Assembly (NCBI GenBank): GCA_002368175.1
Contig: AP018172.1
Span: forward strand, 2,168,001-2,232,000
Direction of reading: 5' to 3'
DNA from: Calothrix sp. NIES-2098
GTDB taxonomy: Bacteria > Cyanobacteriota > Cyanobacteriia > Cyanobacteriales > Nostocaceae
DNA: 64,000 nt
Position 1 is the stretch's first letter; every line of letters begins with the position of its first letter. The notes under the pieces are model-generated. The model ran no database searches. It was given only the letters and a program-made list of their open reading frames with translations, and was not told the origin of the DNA. This document shows, in pieces, positions 1 to 8,430 of the stretch. A program made the translations under genes and the position numbers.

Positions 1-1
1 T

Positions 2-922
2 ATTAATAAAATTAAAAGCTTAGATTTGGAGCGTGTGTTTTTATTTGATAACGAAGACTCTTTTAGCAAATGGCATAATTTTGCGTCAGAGGTCTGGAAT
101 CACAGCCGATTTGGAGATTTAAAAAAAACTGACTGGTATCATGGTTCTAATACAATTAGAAAATTATGTTCTTTTGATGGAGATTTTGAAAATTTTATTT
201 ATGTAGATAGCGATGCATTAGTAATGTCTTCACTAGCAGACTGTTTTGATAAATTACTTGAATATGATTGTATTTTCGATGACTGGGAGCATAAAAAACG
301 AGAGTGCTTTCTCTCAGTAGATTTAATTAATAAAAAATATAATTATAGTGAAGAATATGTCAAAAGGCATTGCCATTCTTCTGATTTTTTTGCTTCTAAG
401 TCTGGGTTAATCGATACTCATTCATTAGATAAACTTAAGTATAGTTTATTCCAAGATGGAGAAGTAAACTTCATCAATGCTCGCGGTTGGTGGGATGAAG
501 TATATCTTTTTAGTTACATGACATTTAACCTTAATTTGAAAGTATTTAACTATACATTAAGCAGCGATCCTCAAGAAAGAACAGGAAATATTGCTAGGGT
601 CGATCTTTTTGTTGAAAAAGACCATGTTTTATTTAATAAAGAAGGTTTAAAACCAATCCATAGAATTCATTACATGGGTTATAAGTCAGAAGCCTTTAGC
701 AGATTATGCAAAGGTGAAGATACACAAATCCCGCACCAAGAAGTGTTTTTGTCTTACAGATTTATGAATACACCAGAGAAAGCACCAGCTTACTTGAAAA
801 AAGCTGATTTTTTAGTTATAATTTATCGTTTATTACAGCAAGTATTTCATAATTTAAAACAAAAATTTAAAGTCTTAAATTCGAGCTTATGGATTGGATT
901 CAAGCCGAAGAATGGTGGTTGA
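2..922 (+). CDS. Glycosyltransferase-like hypothetical protein, 5'-partial
   Basis: The frame is open from base 2 at the left edge with no stop or ATG before it, so the gene almost certainly begins outside the window; the first start candidate inside is TTG at 26. About 306 residues are visible. Near residue 66 the segment FIYVDSDALVM has the hydrophobic strand followed by D-x-D that marks the nucleotide-sugar/metal site of GT-A glycosyltransferases, and a later GWWDEVYLF stretch is rich in aromatic and acidic residues. The last 60 residues are hydrophobic and basic (VIIYRLLQQVF, then KQKFK), which may hold the protein at a membrane. Its end overlaps the next gene by 34 bases, so the two may be co-transcribed. 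Codon use is strongly AT-rich. The glycosyltransferase call is inference from one motif. Confidence 0.55.
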   Translation: MNKIKSLDLERVFLFDNEDSFSKWHNFASEVWNHSRFGDLKKTDWYHGSNTIRKLCSFDGDFENFIYVDSDALVMSSLADCFDKLLEYDCIFDDWEHKKRECFLSVDLINKKYNYSEEYVKRHCHSSDFFASKSGLIDTHSLDKLKYSLFQDGEVNFINARGWWDEVYLFSYMTFNLNLKVFNYTLSSDPQERTGNIARVDLFVEKDHVLFNKEGLKPIHRIHYMGYKSEAFSRLCKGEDTQIPHQEVFLSYRFMNTPEKAPAYLKKADFLVIIYRLLQQVFHNLKQKFKVLNSSLWIGFKPKNGG

Positions 923-1626
923 AATACAAGAATTATGAAGCTGTGGAAGATCGTGCCAATCCAACTCACTTTTTTGAACAAGAGTTTACTGTCGATATTA
1001 GTCTAGCTGAACTCCAAAAAATCATTCCGGTTCCTCCTGTGTCCAACCCTACTGATACGAGCGAACCGGGCACGTGTGAAAGATGGTATGGTCAGATTAA
1101 TGAGCTAATATTTTGGCTCACTTATTATCATACAGAAAGTAATAACTACACTCTTATTTCTTGTATGGCTCCACCTTCTCCAAGAAATTACCATTGGTCT
1201 TTTCTAGAGAAACTGGTTGCTTTACCAAGTTCGATATTAAGCAAAATATCTTGGATTAAGGGCTATGATAATGCGGAAACATCTATTTATACTTTTGACA
1301 AATACGGTTTAACTTATGAGTTTTATCGAGCTAAAACTCATCTTGAAGCAATAGAATTGATTACTTTTTTGCAGCGTATCAAGTCTGAATTAAATTTCTA
1401 TATTGATGAACCAGAGAATAGAAATTCAACTTGGGTAGCTGTCAAAATTCAACCAGGTGAAGCAGAGCAAATTGTAGCTAGATATAACAGCCGTTCTAGT
1501 ACAGAAAGTGTGGCGAAAGCGATGTCTATGAACGATGATGCTTTATATCAGGTAAATGAAGAGAGAGTTGGCGGTAAAATCGGTCTAGCTTTTGTTAAAG
1601 GCAAAGTTATCAAAACGCCTTGTTAA
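889..1626 (+). CDS. Hypothetical protein, 245 aa
   Basis: I do not recognise this protein. It is soluble-looking, with no signal peptide or membrane segment, and is rich in aromatic residues (AEEWWLKYKNYE near the start, FWLTYYHTE in the middle). The ATG at 889 lies inside the end of the preceding partial gene in another frame. The 34-base overlap suggests translational coupling, but a slightly later start cannot be excluded. It ends 53 bases before the convergent end of murG. Because it follows a glycosyltransferase-like gene, an accessory role there is possible, but nothing in the sequence shows it. Confidence 0.6.
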   Translation: MDWIQAEEWWLKYKNYEAVEDRANPTHFFEQEFTVDISLAELQKIIPVPPVSNPTDTSEPGTCERWYGQINELIFWLTYYHTESNNYTLISCMAPPSPRNYHWSFLEKLVALPSSILSKISWIKGYDNAETSIYTFDKYGLTYEFYRAKTHLEAIELITFLQRIKSELNFYIDEPENRNSTWVAVKIQPGEAEQIVARYNSRSSTESVAKAMSMNDDALYQVNEERVGGKIGLAFVKGKVIKTPC

Positions 1627-1679
1627 ATTAAAAGCAAGTTCTAGCTTTTGTTACTGCATTCCCTCTTTTAACGCCCTGT

Positions 1680-2756
1680 TTATCTCTCGATCGCTTCCCG
1701 CAGTAATTGCGCTAATTTATCAGCACTATCGGGAATTGCGATCGCTTTTGCTTTCTCTCCCATCTTGGCTAATTCTGTGGGCGAGTGCAACAAGTTCAAA
1801 ACCTGATTTTGCAAAATCTCAGCCGTCAACTCTGATTGTTTAAAGGCTAACGCCGCGCCTGCTGTTGTAAATACCTTGGCATTGTAGGTTTGATGATCCT
1901 CCGCCGCAAAGGGATAAGGAATCAAAATCGCTGGCGTACCGCATACCGCCAATTCGGTTAAGCTACCTGCACCGGAACGGCTAATTGCTAAATTTGCTCT
2001 TCGCAACAATGCCGCCATATTGTTATAAAACGGCAAAGCTATATACTGCGGGTGCTTGAGACTATCCGCTTCGGGATCGTTATCTCCAGTTAAATGTACT
2101 ACATAGGCTCCAGCTTCAAACCAAGCGGGAGCAGATTGACGGACTAATTTATTAATCCCAACTGCGCCTTGACTACCGCCAAAGACAATAATTAAAGGAA
2201 CTCCATTCGGGATGGGTAAATCCAAGGGTACATTAGTGCTGTCATCTAAAAATTGCGATCGCACAGGAGTACCCACATAGACATTTTTAGCACGCGGCAA
2301 ATACTGAGCAGTAACTTCAAAACCTACCGCAACCGCTTGACACCAAGGGCCAAAAAAGCGCGTGACTTTCCCAGGTAAAGCGTTGGCTTCGTGAAAAATT
2401 ACAGGTATTCCTAAAGAACGCGCCGCAATTACGGCTGGGCCTGCAATATAACCACCGGTGGTAAATACGCCTTGAAATTTCCCTTGTTGGAGAATTCGTC
2501 TTACCTCTAAAATCGAACCAATCAACTTACCTAAGATGCGGAGAGAGGAAATACCAAAACCTTGCTGAAACCCCTCAACTGCAATAGTATGCAATGGATA
2601 TTGTTGAGGAACAAGCTGAGTTTCTAAACGATTGGGAACACCCAACCATTCAATTTCATATTCTGGAAGTTTTTGTGCCAGTGCGATCGCCGGAAACAAG
2701 TGTCCGCCAGTTCCACTAGCTGCTATTAATAACCTAATTGGTGCTTCTCCTACCAT
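1680..2756 (-). CDS. murG: MurG, lipid II-forming N-acetylglucosaminyltransferase
   Basis: MurG transfers GlcNAc from UDP-GlcNAc to undecaprenyl-PP-MurNAc-pentapeptide (lipid I), giving lipid II on the inner face of the plasma membrane. The 358 residues match the usual family length. The N-terminal glycine-rich loop AASGTGGHLFPAIALA is the MurG signature; FTTGGYIAGP and FHEANALPGKVTR follow in the acceptor domain. The C-terminal UDP-sugar domain shows VFGGSQGAVGIN, SRSGAGSLTE and PYPFAAEDHQTYNA. The start is ATG at 2756. It is transcribed away from the NTF2-like gene, whose start is 84 bases off, so the two share a short divergent promoter region. No missing key residue was seen. Confidence 0.97.
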   Translation of the reverse strand: MVGEAPIRLLIAASGTGGHLFPAIALAQKLPEYEIEWLGVPNRLETQLVPQQYPLHTIAVEGFQQGFGISSLRILGKLIGSILEVRRILQQGKFQGVFTTGGYIAGPAVIAARSLGIPVIFHEANALPGKVTRFFGPWCQAVAVGFEVTAQYLPRAKNVYVGTPVRSQFLDDSTNVPLDLPIPNGVPLIIVFGGSQGAVGINKLVRQSAPAWFEAGAYVVHLTGDNDPEADSLKHPQYIALPFYNNMAALLRRANLAISRSGAGSLTELAVCGTPAILIPYPFAAEDHQTYNAKVFTTAGAALAFKQSELTAEILQNQVLNLLHSPTELAKMGEKAKAIAIPDSADKLAQLLREAIER

Positions 2757-2840
2757 TAAACCCCTACCGTTTAGCGCTTAAGCTTAACTAAGATAAAACA
2801 ATTTCCCACCTTCTCTAGTGAAATCAGTAAACTCTTGCCA

Positions 2841-3713
2841 ATGACTAACATTATTACTTTATTACTGAAACGCCATCGTAAATTTCCCGCCAGCATCTGG
2901 CTAATTTTATCCATACTGACACTGGGTATAGCAACTACTTGGCAATGCACTCAAGCAAGTACAACACGCCATTCACTACAAACCGGGAAACCTCCATCTC
3001 AACGTCTAGCAGCCGGGAAAATCGCTCAAAACGCATCCCCCGAATTGACCAATTTGTTGACACAAATTGATACTGCCGCTAATCAAGGTGATGTGAAAAA
3101 GGTAATCGAATTTTACAGCCCTAATTTTGTTCATGGCGATGGATTAAATCGCCAAACTCTAGAAAAAGCCTTAATTGACCTCTGGAAGCGATATCCCAAA
3201 TTAAGATACACCACTCAGTTGCAATCTTGGCGATCTGAAGGCAACGCCATTGTCGCTGAAACAGTCACTACTATAACGGGCTTACCTTCTGCTAACAGTA
3301 ATAATTTAGCTCTCAATGCCACAATTAAGTCACGGCAGCGAATTACAGGTGGGAAAATCGTTCGTCAAGATATTTTGTCGGAACGTACTTTACTAACTTC
3401 AGGTAGCAAACCACCTCAAGTTGATGTTAAGTTACCACAACAAGTCAAAGTTGGACAGCAATATCATTTTGATGCGGTTGTCCAAGAACCATTAGGAGAT
3501 GACTTTATTTTAGGAACAGCCATAGAAGAACCTATTAAACCAGACAAGTATCTCAACCCCACACCTGTAGATTTAGAATTACTCACCTCTGGCGGGCTTT
3601 TTAAAGTCGGACGCGCACCATCTACTCCTGGTAGCCAATGGCTTTCTGCGGTCATCCTCCGCGGAAATGGGATGACGATGGTGACACAGCGTTTACAAGT
3701 GGTGAACAAGTAG
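2841..3713 (+). CDS. Membrane-anchored NTF2-like protein
   Basis: The preferred start is ATG 2841; a TTG two codons upstream (2835) is also in frame. Residues 17-35 form one hydrophobic segment (signal anchor or uncleaved signal peptide), so the rest probably lies outside the cytoplasm. Residues ~65-175 look like an NTF2/SnoaL-type cone fold: two helices (LLTQIDTAANQGDVKKVIEFY), a SPNFVHGDGLNR turn, and beta strands ending in the ITGGKIVRQDI region. About 100 further residues are beta-rich and may be a separate Ig-like domain. Such proteins occur widely in cyanobacteria without a defined role. It is divergent from murG; no enzyme motif is visible. Confidence 0.7.
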   Translation: MTNIITLLLKRHRKFPASIWLILSILTLGIATTWQCTQASTTRHSLQTGKPPSQRLAAGKIAQNASPELTNLLTQIDTAANQGDVKKVIEFYSPNFVHGDGLNRQTLEKALIDLWKRYPKLRYTTQLQSWRSEGNAIVAETVTTITGLPSANSNNLALNATIKSRQRITGGKIVRQDILSERTLLTSGSKPPQVDVKLPQQVKVGQQYHFDAVVQEPLGDDFILGTAIEEPIKPDKYLNPTPVDLELLTSGGLFKVGRAPSTPGSQWLSAVILRGNGMTMVTQRLQVVNK

Positions 3714-3845
3714 TCAACTGAAGGCTGAAGAGTAAAGGGTAAAAGCTGAAATTTTATACTTCATACTTCACCCTTCATCCTTTCTTGAGTCATAAGTTCC
3801 GAATTATTGGACAATGGACACTGGACTGTTGACTCTTGACTCACA

Positions 3846-4619
3846 ATGATTTCCCTGGAAAATCAAATCATTCTGATTACTGGTGCAAGTAGCGGTATCG
3901 GTTCTGCTTGTGCCAGAGTTTTTGCTGGTGCGGGTGCAAAACTGATTTTAGCGGCGCGACGGCTGGAACGTTTACAGCAATTAGCAGATGCACTCAGTAA
4001 AGACTTTAATACTGAAATTCATTTGTTACAGCTAGATGTGCGCGATCGCATTGCGGTGGAATCTGCTATTTCTAGCCTACCTCCAACCTGGTCTGAGATT
4101 GATATCCTCATCAATAATGCTGGTCTGAGTCGCGGTTTAGACAAGTTGCACGAAGGCAGCTTTGAGGATTGGGAAGAAATGATTGATACCAATATTAAGG
4201 GCTTACTTTACCTTACCCGCTATGTGGTTCCGGGAATGGTAAAACGCGATCGCGGTCATGTAGTAAATATTGGTTCGATTGCCGGACATCAAACCTACCC
4301 TAATGGCAATGTCTATTGCGGGACGAAAGCCGCTGTCAGAGCCATTTCTGAAGGCTTAAAACAAGATTTATTAGGCACTCCTATCCGCGTGACTTCTGTC
4401 GATCCTGGGATGGTAGAGACAGAATTTAGCGATGTGCGGTTTCATGGCGATACTGACCGTGCCAAAAAAGTTTACCAGGGAGTTACGCCCCTAACCCCAG
4501 ACGATGTGGCTGATGTGATATTTTTCTGCGTCACGCGATCGCCCCATGTCAATATCAATGAAGTCGTACTCATGCCTGTCGATCAAGCTAGCGCCACCCT
4601 AGTCAATCGGCGCAGTTAA
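3846..4619 (+). CDS. Short-chain dehydrogenase/reductase (YdfG-like)
   Basis: This is a classical SDR of 257 residues with a Rossmann fold and NAD(P) cofactor. Visible motifs are the glycine-rich TGASSGIGSA near residue 13, the acidic strand end LDVRDR, NNAG near residue 90, the catalytic Ser in IGSIAG, and Tyr/Lys in YCGTK. The arginines of LAARRLERL after beta-2 favour NADP(H). Overall order and length fit the YdfG/serine-3-dehydrogenase-like group, which reduces or oxidises 3-hydroxy acids; the real substrate cannot be read. It begins with ATG right after a TTGACTC short tandem repeat. The P450 gene starts 37 bases after its stop on the same strand, so the two may share a transcript. Confidence 0.92.
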   Translation: MISLENQIILITGASSGIGSACARVFAGAGAKLILAARRLERLQQLADALSKDFNTEIHLLQLDVRDRIAVESAISSLPPTWSEIDILINNAGLSRGLDKLHEGSFEDWEEMIDTNIKGLLYLTRYVVPGMVKRDRGHVVNIGSIAGHQTYPNGNVYCGTKAAVRAISEGLKQDLLGTPIRVTSVDPGMVETEFSDVRFHGDTDRAKKVYQGVTPLTPDDVADVIFFCVTRSPHVNINEVVLMPVDQASATLVNRRS

Positions 4620-4656
4620 AATAAAAACATGAGAATAATTTGAGCTTCGCAAAGCT

Positions 4657-6069
4657 ATGCAGAACACTGCCAATGCTGAAGAAGTACTTGTACTTGAGGA
4701 TGGACAAGCACCACCTACCGGAACTACCACTCCACCAAGAAAGCCAAAGTGGTATGACACATTTGAGTACATCGCCAACCCGGATCGATTCTGCCGCAAA
4801 AATCTCCAAGAGTACGGCCCTATTTTTAATACAGGAGTCTTTGGTCGCACTACAATCTTTGTAGGCTCCGCTAAAGCTATTCAAATGGCATTTAATGGAG
4901 ATTTGAAATATACAGAGATTGCACTACCAGCAACCACAATGGATATGTTTGGTGAGTACAGTCTGTTTCAAAGACCCGATCTGCATCGTCAGCGTAAAAA
5001 TGCTCTAGCGCCTGGACTAACTGGCCGGGTACTTGATGGCTATACACCGCAAATCAATGACGCTATTGTCCGCGGGATCGATAGCTGGACTGCTCTCAGT
5101 AGCATTGCGCTATACCCTGCTGTCGAGCAGATTTGCTTTGATATACTCACCCCTCTGCTGTTAGGAATCAGTTTAGATGACTATCATCCTGAGACTTTCA
5201 AGGGACTACCAATTAGCTCTAAAGCAGAGTTAAAGGCTTTATATAAGACATACTTTGATGGCTTCTATGGTTTATCTCAGTGGAAATCTCCCTTAACCAA
5301 ATACGGGCGCGGGCTTTTAGCACGTACCAAACTCTTGGAATTTATGCGTGCTGTGGTGCGTCGGCGGCGAGATGAGGGGAAAGTCATGAACCCCACCGCT
5401 GATTTCCTCTCGATGATGTTAGCCAGCCAGCAAGAAAATCCTGATGGTGTATTTAGTGAAGAGTTAATTGAGAATCAGTGTCTACTACAGTTATGGGCAT
5501 CAGATTATGAGGTATCAGGACTGATATCTTCGCTCCTGTACCAAATTGCTCGCCATCCGCAAGTGCTGTTACGGTTGCGAGAAGAGCAAGCCAGTCTGGT
5601 AGGGAACAGTCCAGTCAATATGTTCTCACCCGAACAGTTGAAGCAGATGGTGTTTTTAGATGCAACAATTAAGGAGACACTACGTACCCTACCTCCCAGT
5701 TCTACAGCCAGTCGTCTACTAACTAAGTCTGTAGTACTTGATAGCATTTTGTATAGCAAAGGCTGTGTCATTATCGCAGAACCACGGATCGCACACATGA
5801 TGCCAGAGTACTTCCACGAGCCAGATGTATTTGCTCCAAAGCGTTTTCTGCCGGAACGTGGCGAAGGCAAGATGTATGAATTTATTCCCTTTGGTGGTGG
5901 CGTACACGCTTGCTTGGGAGCGCAAATGGCGATCGCAATTACAAAAGTATTCGTGTCTCATTTACTACAAACATTCAACTGGGAAACAACAGGCGAACCC
6001 AAGTTTGTGCAGTTTCCCCTGAAACATCTCACGGATGATTACCAAATCAAAATTACACGCCGAGCTTGA
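4657..6069 (+). CDS. Cytochrome P450, CYP120-like
   Basis: This 470-residue P450 has the heme loop FGGGVHACLGAQMA with the thiolate cysteine near residue 420, and the K-helix ExxR in KETLRTLP. The N-terminal third (EYIANPDRFCRKNLQEYGPIF, then TTIFVGSAKAIQMAF) resembles cyanobacterial CYP120, which hydroxylates retinoids in Synechocystis (family knowledge). There is no membrane anchor, so it should be soluble. The I-helix is odd: the usual A-G-x-D/E-T-T oxygen-activation motif is replaced by WASDYEVSG, with no acid-alcohol pair at the expected place. This hints at altered oxygen chemistry or a degenerate catalyst. It sits 37 bases downstream of an SDR gene, a pairing that would suit stepwise oxidation of one lipid or terpenoid substrate. 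An intrinsic terminator follows at 6096. Confidence 0.93.
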   Translation: MQNTANAEEVLVLEDGQAPPTGTTTPPRKPKWYDTFEYIANPDRFCRKNLQEYGPIFNTGVFGRTTIFVGSAKAIQMAFNGDLKYTEIALPATTMDMFGEYSLFQRPDLHRQRKNALAPGLTGRVLDGYTPQINDAIVRGIDSWTALSSIALYPAVEQICFDILTPLLLGISLDDYHPETFKGLPISSKAELKALYKTYFDGFYGLSQWKSPLTKYGRGLLARTKLLEFMRAVVRRRRDEGKVMNPTADFLSMMLASQQENPDGVFSEELIENQCLLQLWASDYEVSGLISSLLYQIARHPQVLLRLREEQASLVGNSPVNMFSPEQLKQMVFLDATIKETLRTLPPSSTASRLLTKSVVLDSILYSKGCVIIAEPRIAHMMPEYFHEPDVFAPKRFLPERGEGKMYEFIPFGGGVHACLGAQMAIAITKVFVSHLLQTFNWETTGEPKFVQFPLKHLTDDYQIKITRRA

Positions 6070-6095
6070 CATCTTCACAACATATAGCTTTTTCT

Positions 6096-6126
6096 ATCGC
6101 AGGTAAAACACATCTGCGATTTTTTT
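6096..6126 (+). terminator. Intrinsic terminator after the P450 gene
   Basis: A 7-bp perfect stem (ATCGCAG / CTGCGAT) with an 11-base loop is followed at once by a run of T. It lies 27 bases after the P450 stop. Confidence 0.75.
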
Positions 6127-6147
6127 AATGACAAATACTTGCAACTC

Positions 6148-6171
6148 ATAATCATTTCGACTATGATTTAT
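6148..6171. promoter_or_regulatory. Imperfect inverted repeat upstream of the ZIP transporter
   Basis: ATAATCAT and ATGATTTAT face each other across 7 bases, 29 bases before the ZIP start codon. The AT-rich dyad loosely recalls Fur/Zur-family boxes, which would fit control by metal, but spacing and symmetry are not canonical. This is a suggestion only. Confidence 0.3.
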
Positions 6172-6200
6172 TTAAATCGACAGAATCAATAACCCCAGCT

Positions 6201-6974
6201 ATGGAAAGCCTTGTCATTGGTGCGATCGCCAGCTTAGGTGCGGGACTTGCCACAGTCATCGGTGCCTTACCAGTATTACTACCAATAAATCTGACGCAGC
6301 GAGTGCAAGGAATGATGTTGGGGTTTGGAGGAGGAGTAATGTTAGCGGCCACATCCTTCTCGTTAATTATGCCTGCAACCGAGGCCGCGATCGCGCAAGG
6401 ACAATCCCAAATTAGTGCCGCTTTAATTATTGTTGTGGGAATACTGCTAGGTGGAATATTTTTACAACTAGCCCATCAATTTTTACCCCACGAACACTTT
6501 TTTAAAGGGCAAGAAAATGTTCGTTACAATAACCTTAAGCGGATTTGGTTATTTATTGCCGCAATTACTATTCATAACTTTCCCGAAGGATTAGCTGTAG
6601 GAGTAAACTTTGGCAATAATAATATTACTAATGGCATCCCTGTAGCTTTAGGAATTGGCTTACAAAATATTCCCGAAGGATTAGTAGTTGCTTTATCTTT
6701 AGTAGCTGAGAAATATTCAGCAGGTTATGCTGTCTGGATTTCGCTATTGACAGGTTTAGTTGAACCAATTGGCGGTTTAATTGGTTTGGGTGTGGTGAAT
6801 ATCGCCAATTTTATTCTGCCTTGGGCAATGGCATTTGCAGCAGGAGCAATGTTGTTTGTAATTAGTGATGAAATAATTCCTGAATCTCATCGCCAAGGCT
6901 TAGAAAAAGAAGGAACTATCGGTGTAATGTTGGGCTTTGTCATCATGATGTTCTTAGATACTGCCCTAGGATAA
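6201..6974 (+). CDS. ZIP-family divalent metal transporter (ZupT/GufA-like)
   Basis: This 257-residue protein has about eight membrane segments. The two metal-binding helices characteristic of ZIP proteins are plain: HNFPEGLAVGVNFG in TM4 and GLQNIPEGLVVALSL in TM5, together with a C-terminal FVISDEIIPESHRQG. The loop between TM3 and TM4 is short and histidine-bearing (HQFLPHEHFF). The family imports zinc, iron or manganese into the cytoplasm along the gradient; which metal cannot be read here. The start is ATG 6201. A possible regulatory dyad lies just upstream. It appears to be a single-gene unit, with a terminator before it. Confidence 0.93.
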   Translation: MESLVIGAIASLGAGLATVIGALPVLLPINLTQRVQGMMLGFGGGVMLAATSFSLIMPATEAAIAQGQSQISAALIIVVGILLGGIFLQLAHQFLPHEHFFKGQENVRYNNLKRIWLFIAAITIHNFPEGLAVGVNFGNNNITNGIPVALGIGLQNIPEGLVVALSLVAEKYSAGYAVWISLLTGLVEPIGGLIGLGVVNIANFILPWAMAFAAGAMLFVISDEIIPESHRQGLEKEGTIGVMLGFVIMMFLDTALG

Positions 6975-7026
6975 TTCATAATTTTTTGATTTTTTCGACA
7001 TTTATTACTTATTTCAATAAATGTAG

Positions 7027-7043
7027 TGTGGGCATTGCCCACC
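7027..7043. repeat. Dispersed palindrome GTGGGCATTGCCCAC (copy 1)
   Basis: A 6-bp perfect stem with a 3-base loop (GTGGGC-ATT-GCCCAC). The identical 15-mer recurs at 55578-55592, and a degenerate copy (TGTGGGCATTACCTACA) sits at 63982. All three are intergenic, so this is a dispersed repeat family rather than a gene-specific signal. Confidence 0.7.
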
Positions 7044-7106
7044 GAAACCTGGATATGGTGGACTAATTAACAAAAAATATTACTTTTCTAATTACCAGGA
7101 GCAAGT

Positions 7107-7502
7107 ATGAATATGATTCGTTTTGAACACATCAACCTTTCTTGTAAAGACATCGACGCCACTAAAAACTTTTATCAAACCTTATTTCCAGATTGGTATG
7201 TACGAGCCGAAGGCGTATTCAATGGCGATCGCTGGATGCATTTTGGCAACAACCAATTTTATCTAGCATTGAATGATGATGCTGGACAAGAAAGAGTGCA
7301 TAAACCTTACGAAAGCATTGGGATTAATCATGTCGGCTTCGTAATTAAAGATGGCGAAGCTATGAAAGAATTGCTTGATGCTAACGGCATTGATTATTAC
7401 ACAATGACAGCATCTGAAACTAAGTATAGAATTTATGTCAATGACCCAGATGGCAACGAAATTGAATTAGTTGAATATAACCCCGATTATGCTCTGGCAT
7501 AG
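7107..7502 (+). CDS. VOC-fold (glyoxalase/dioxygenase superfamily) protein
   Basis: 131 residues forming two beta-alpha-beta-beta-beta modules of the vicinal oxygen chelate fold. The first metal-ligand position is the His of MIRFEHINL, the second module starts at GINHVGFVI (His), and the closing strand DPDGNEIELVEY carries the usual Glu. This arrangement fits a glyoxalase-I-like, dioxygenase or resistance protein; the substrate is unknown. A good ribosome binding site (CAGGAG) precedes ATG 7107. A strong hairpin without a T-tract follows, and then an SDR gene on the same strand. Confidence 0.85.
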   Translation: MNMIRFEHINLSCKDIDATKNFYQTLFPDWYVRAEGVFNGDRWMHFGNNQFYLALNDDAGQERVHKPYESIGINHVGFVIKDGEAMKELLDANGIDYYTMTASETKYRIYVNDPDGNEIELVEYNPDYALA

Positions 7503-7524
7503 CTAGCACAAAGACTGCTGTTCA

Positions 7525-7555
7525 TATCCCCGAATACTTGAATAATTCGGGGATA
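7525..7555. repeat. Perfect 11-bp hairpin between the VOC and SDR genes
   Basis: TATCCCCGAAT (7525-7535) pairs perfectly with ATTCGGGGATA (7545-7555) around a 9-base loop. No T-tract follows, so a classical terminator is unlikely. It could stabilise the upstream mRNA end or be a protein-binding dyad. Confidence 0.6.
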
Positions 7556-7602
7556 GAAATCAGTAGAATAATTCAATCAATTGATAACCTGAGAAAATAA
7601 TC

Positions 7603-8319
7603 ATGAGTACACTTAAAAAAGTGGCAGTAGTCACAGGTGGAAATCGCGGTTTAGGATTTGAAACTTCTCGCCAATTAGCTAAACAAGGATATCAAGTAAT
7701 TCTCACAAGCCGGGATGAAGAAAAAGGTAAATCGGCAGCACTCAAGTTAAAAAATGAAGGCTTAGATGTAATTTCTCGGCCTCTTGATGTCACCAGCGAT
7801 GAAAGCAGTCAGGAATTAGCTGATTTTATTGAAAAAGAGTTTGGCAAATTCGATGTGTTAGTAAATAATGCTGGAATATATATCGATGCTCAAGCTGGTG
7901 ATAATAGTATTTTTGATGCCAAAATTGACACTTTAAAACAAACACTAGAAACTAATGTTTATGGCGTTTTGCGAGTAACTCAAGCGTTAATTCCTCTGAT
8001 GAAGAAACAGAAATACGGCAGAATAGTCAATGTTTCTTCAGGAATGGGACAACTAAATGATATGGGAGGAGGTTCCCCAGGTTATCGCATTTCTAAAACA
8101 GCCGTGAATGCCTTAACACGCATTTTTGCTAGTGAATTACAAGGCACAAATATTTTAGTGAATTCTGTATGTCCTGGTTGGGTACAAACTGATATGGGGG
8201 GAGCAAATGCACCCAGAACTCCCGAACAAGGAGTCGATACAATTGTCTGGTTAGCAACTCTTGGTGATGGTGGTGCTACTGGAGGATTCTTCCGCGATCG
8301 CCAACCAATAGAATGGTAA
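7603..8319 (+). CDS. Short-chain dehydrogenase/reductase (carbonyl-reductase-like)
   Basis: A 238-residue SDR. Motifs in order are VTGGNRGLGFETS (cofactor loop), a DVTSDESS segment, NNAGIY, the catalytic Ser in NVSSGMG, and YRISK with the Tyr-Lys pair, then PGWVQTDMGG. The GNRGLG pattern and the PEQGVDTIVWLATL tail are those of plant/animal carbonyl-reductase-like SDRs, which are NADPH-dependent and reduce small carbonyls; the substrate is unknown. It follows the VOC gene by 100 bases on the same strand and could be co-expressed with it. The start is ATG 7603. Confidence 0.9.
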   Translation: MSTLKKVAVVTGGNRGLGFETSRQLAKQGYQVILTSRDEEKGKSAALKLKNEGLDVISRPLDVTSDESSQELADFIEKEFGKFDVLVNNAGIYIDAQAGDNSIFDAKIDTLKQTLETNVYGVLRVTQALIPLMKKQKYGRIVNVSSGMGQLNDMGGGSPGYRISKTAVNALTRIFASELQGTNILVNSVCPGWVQTDMGGANAPRTPEQGVDTIVWLATLGDGGATGGFFRDRQPIEW

Positions 8320-8430
8320 TTGTAAATGTTCGGAGCGATCGCCTGTGCAATCGCGATTGCCCCAGACCAGATTAAAATCAATTTGCTAGGCTATGTCAGC
8401 TAAATTGAGACTTCTGGAGTTTTTCATCCT

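Noticed and set aside
1592..1843. 83-codon plus-strand frame opposite murG
   Set aside because: It lies antisense in the murG 3' end and gives an unnatural composition.
5505..5961. Minus-strand frames inside the P450 gene
   Set aside because: Shadows of a well supported gene.
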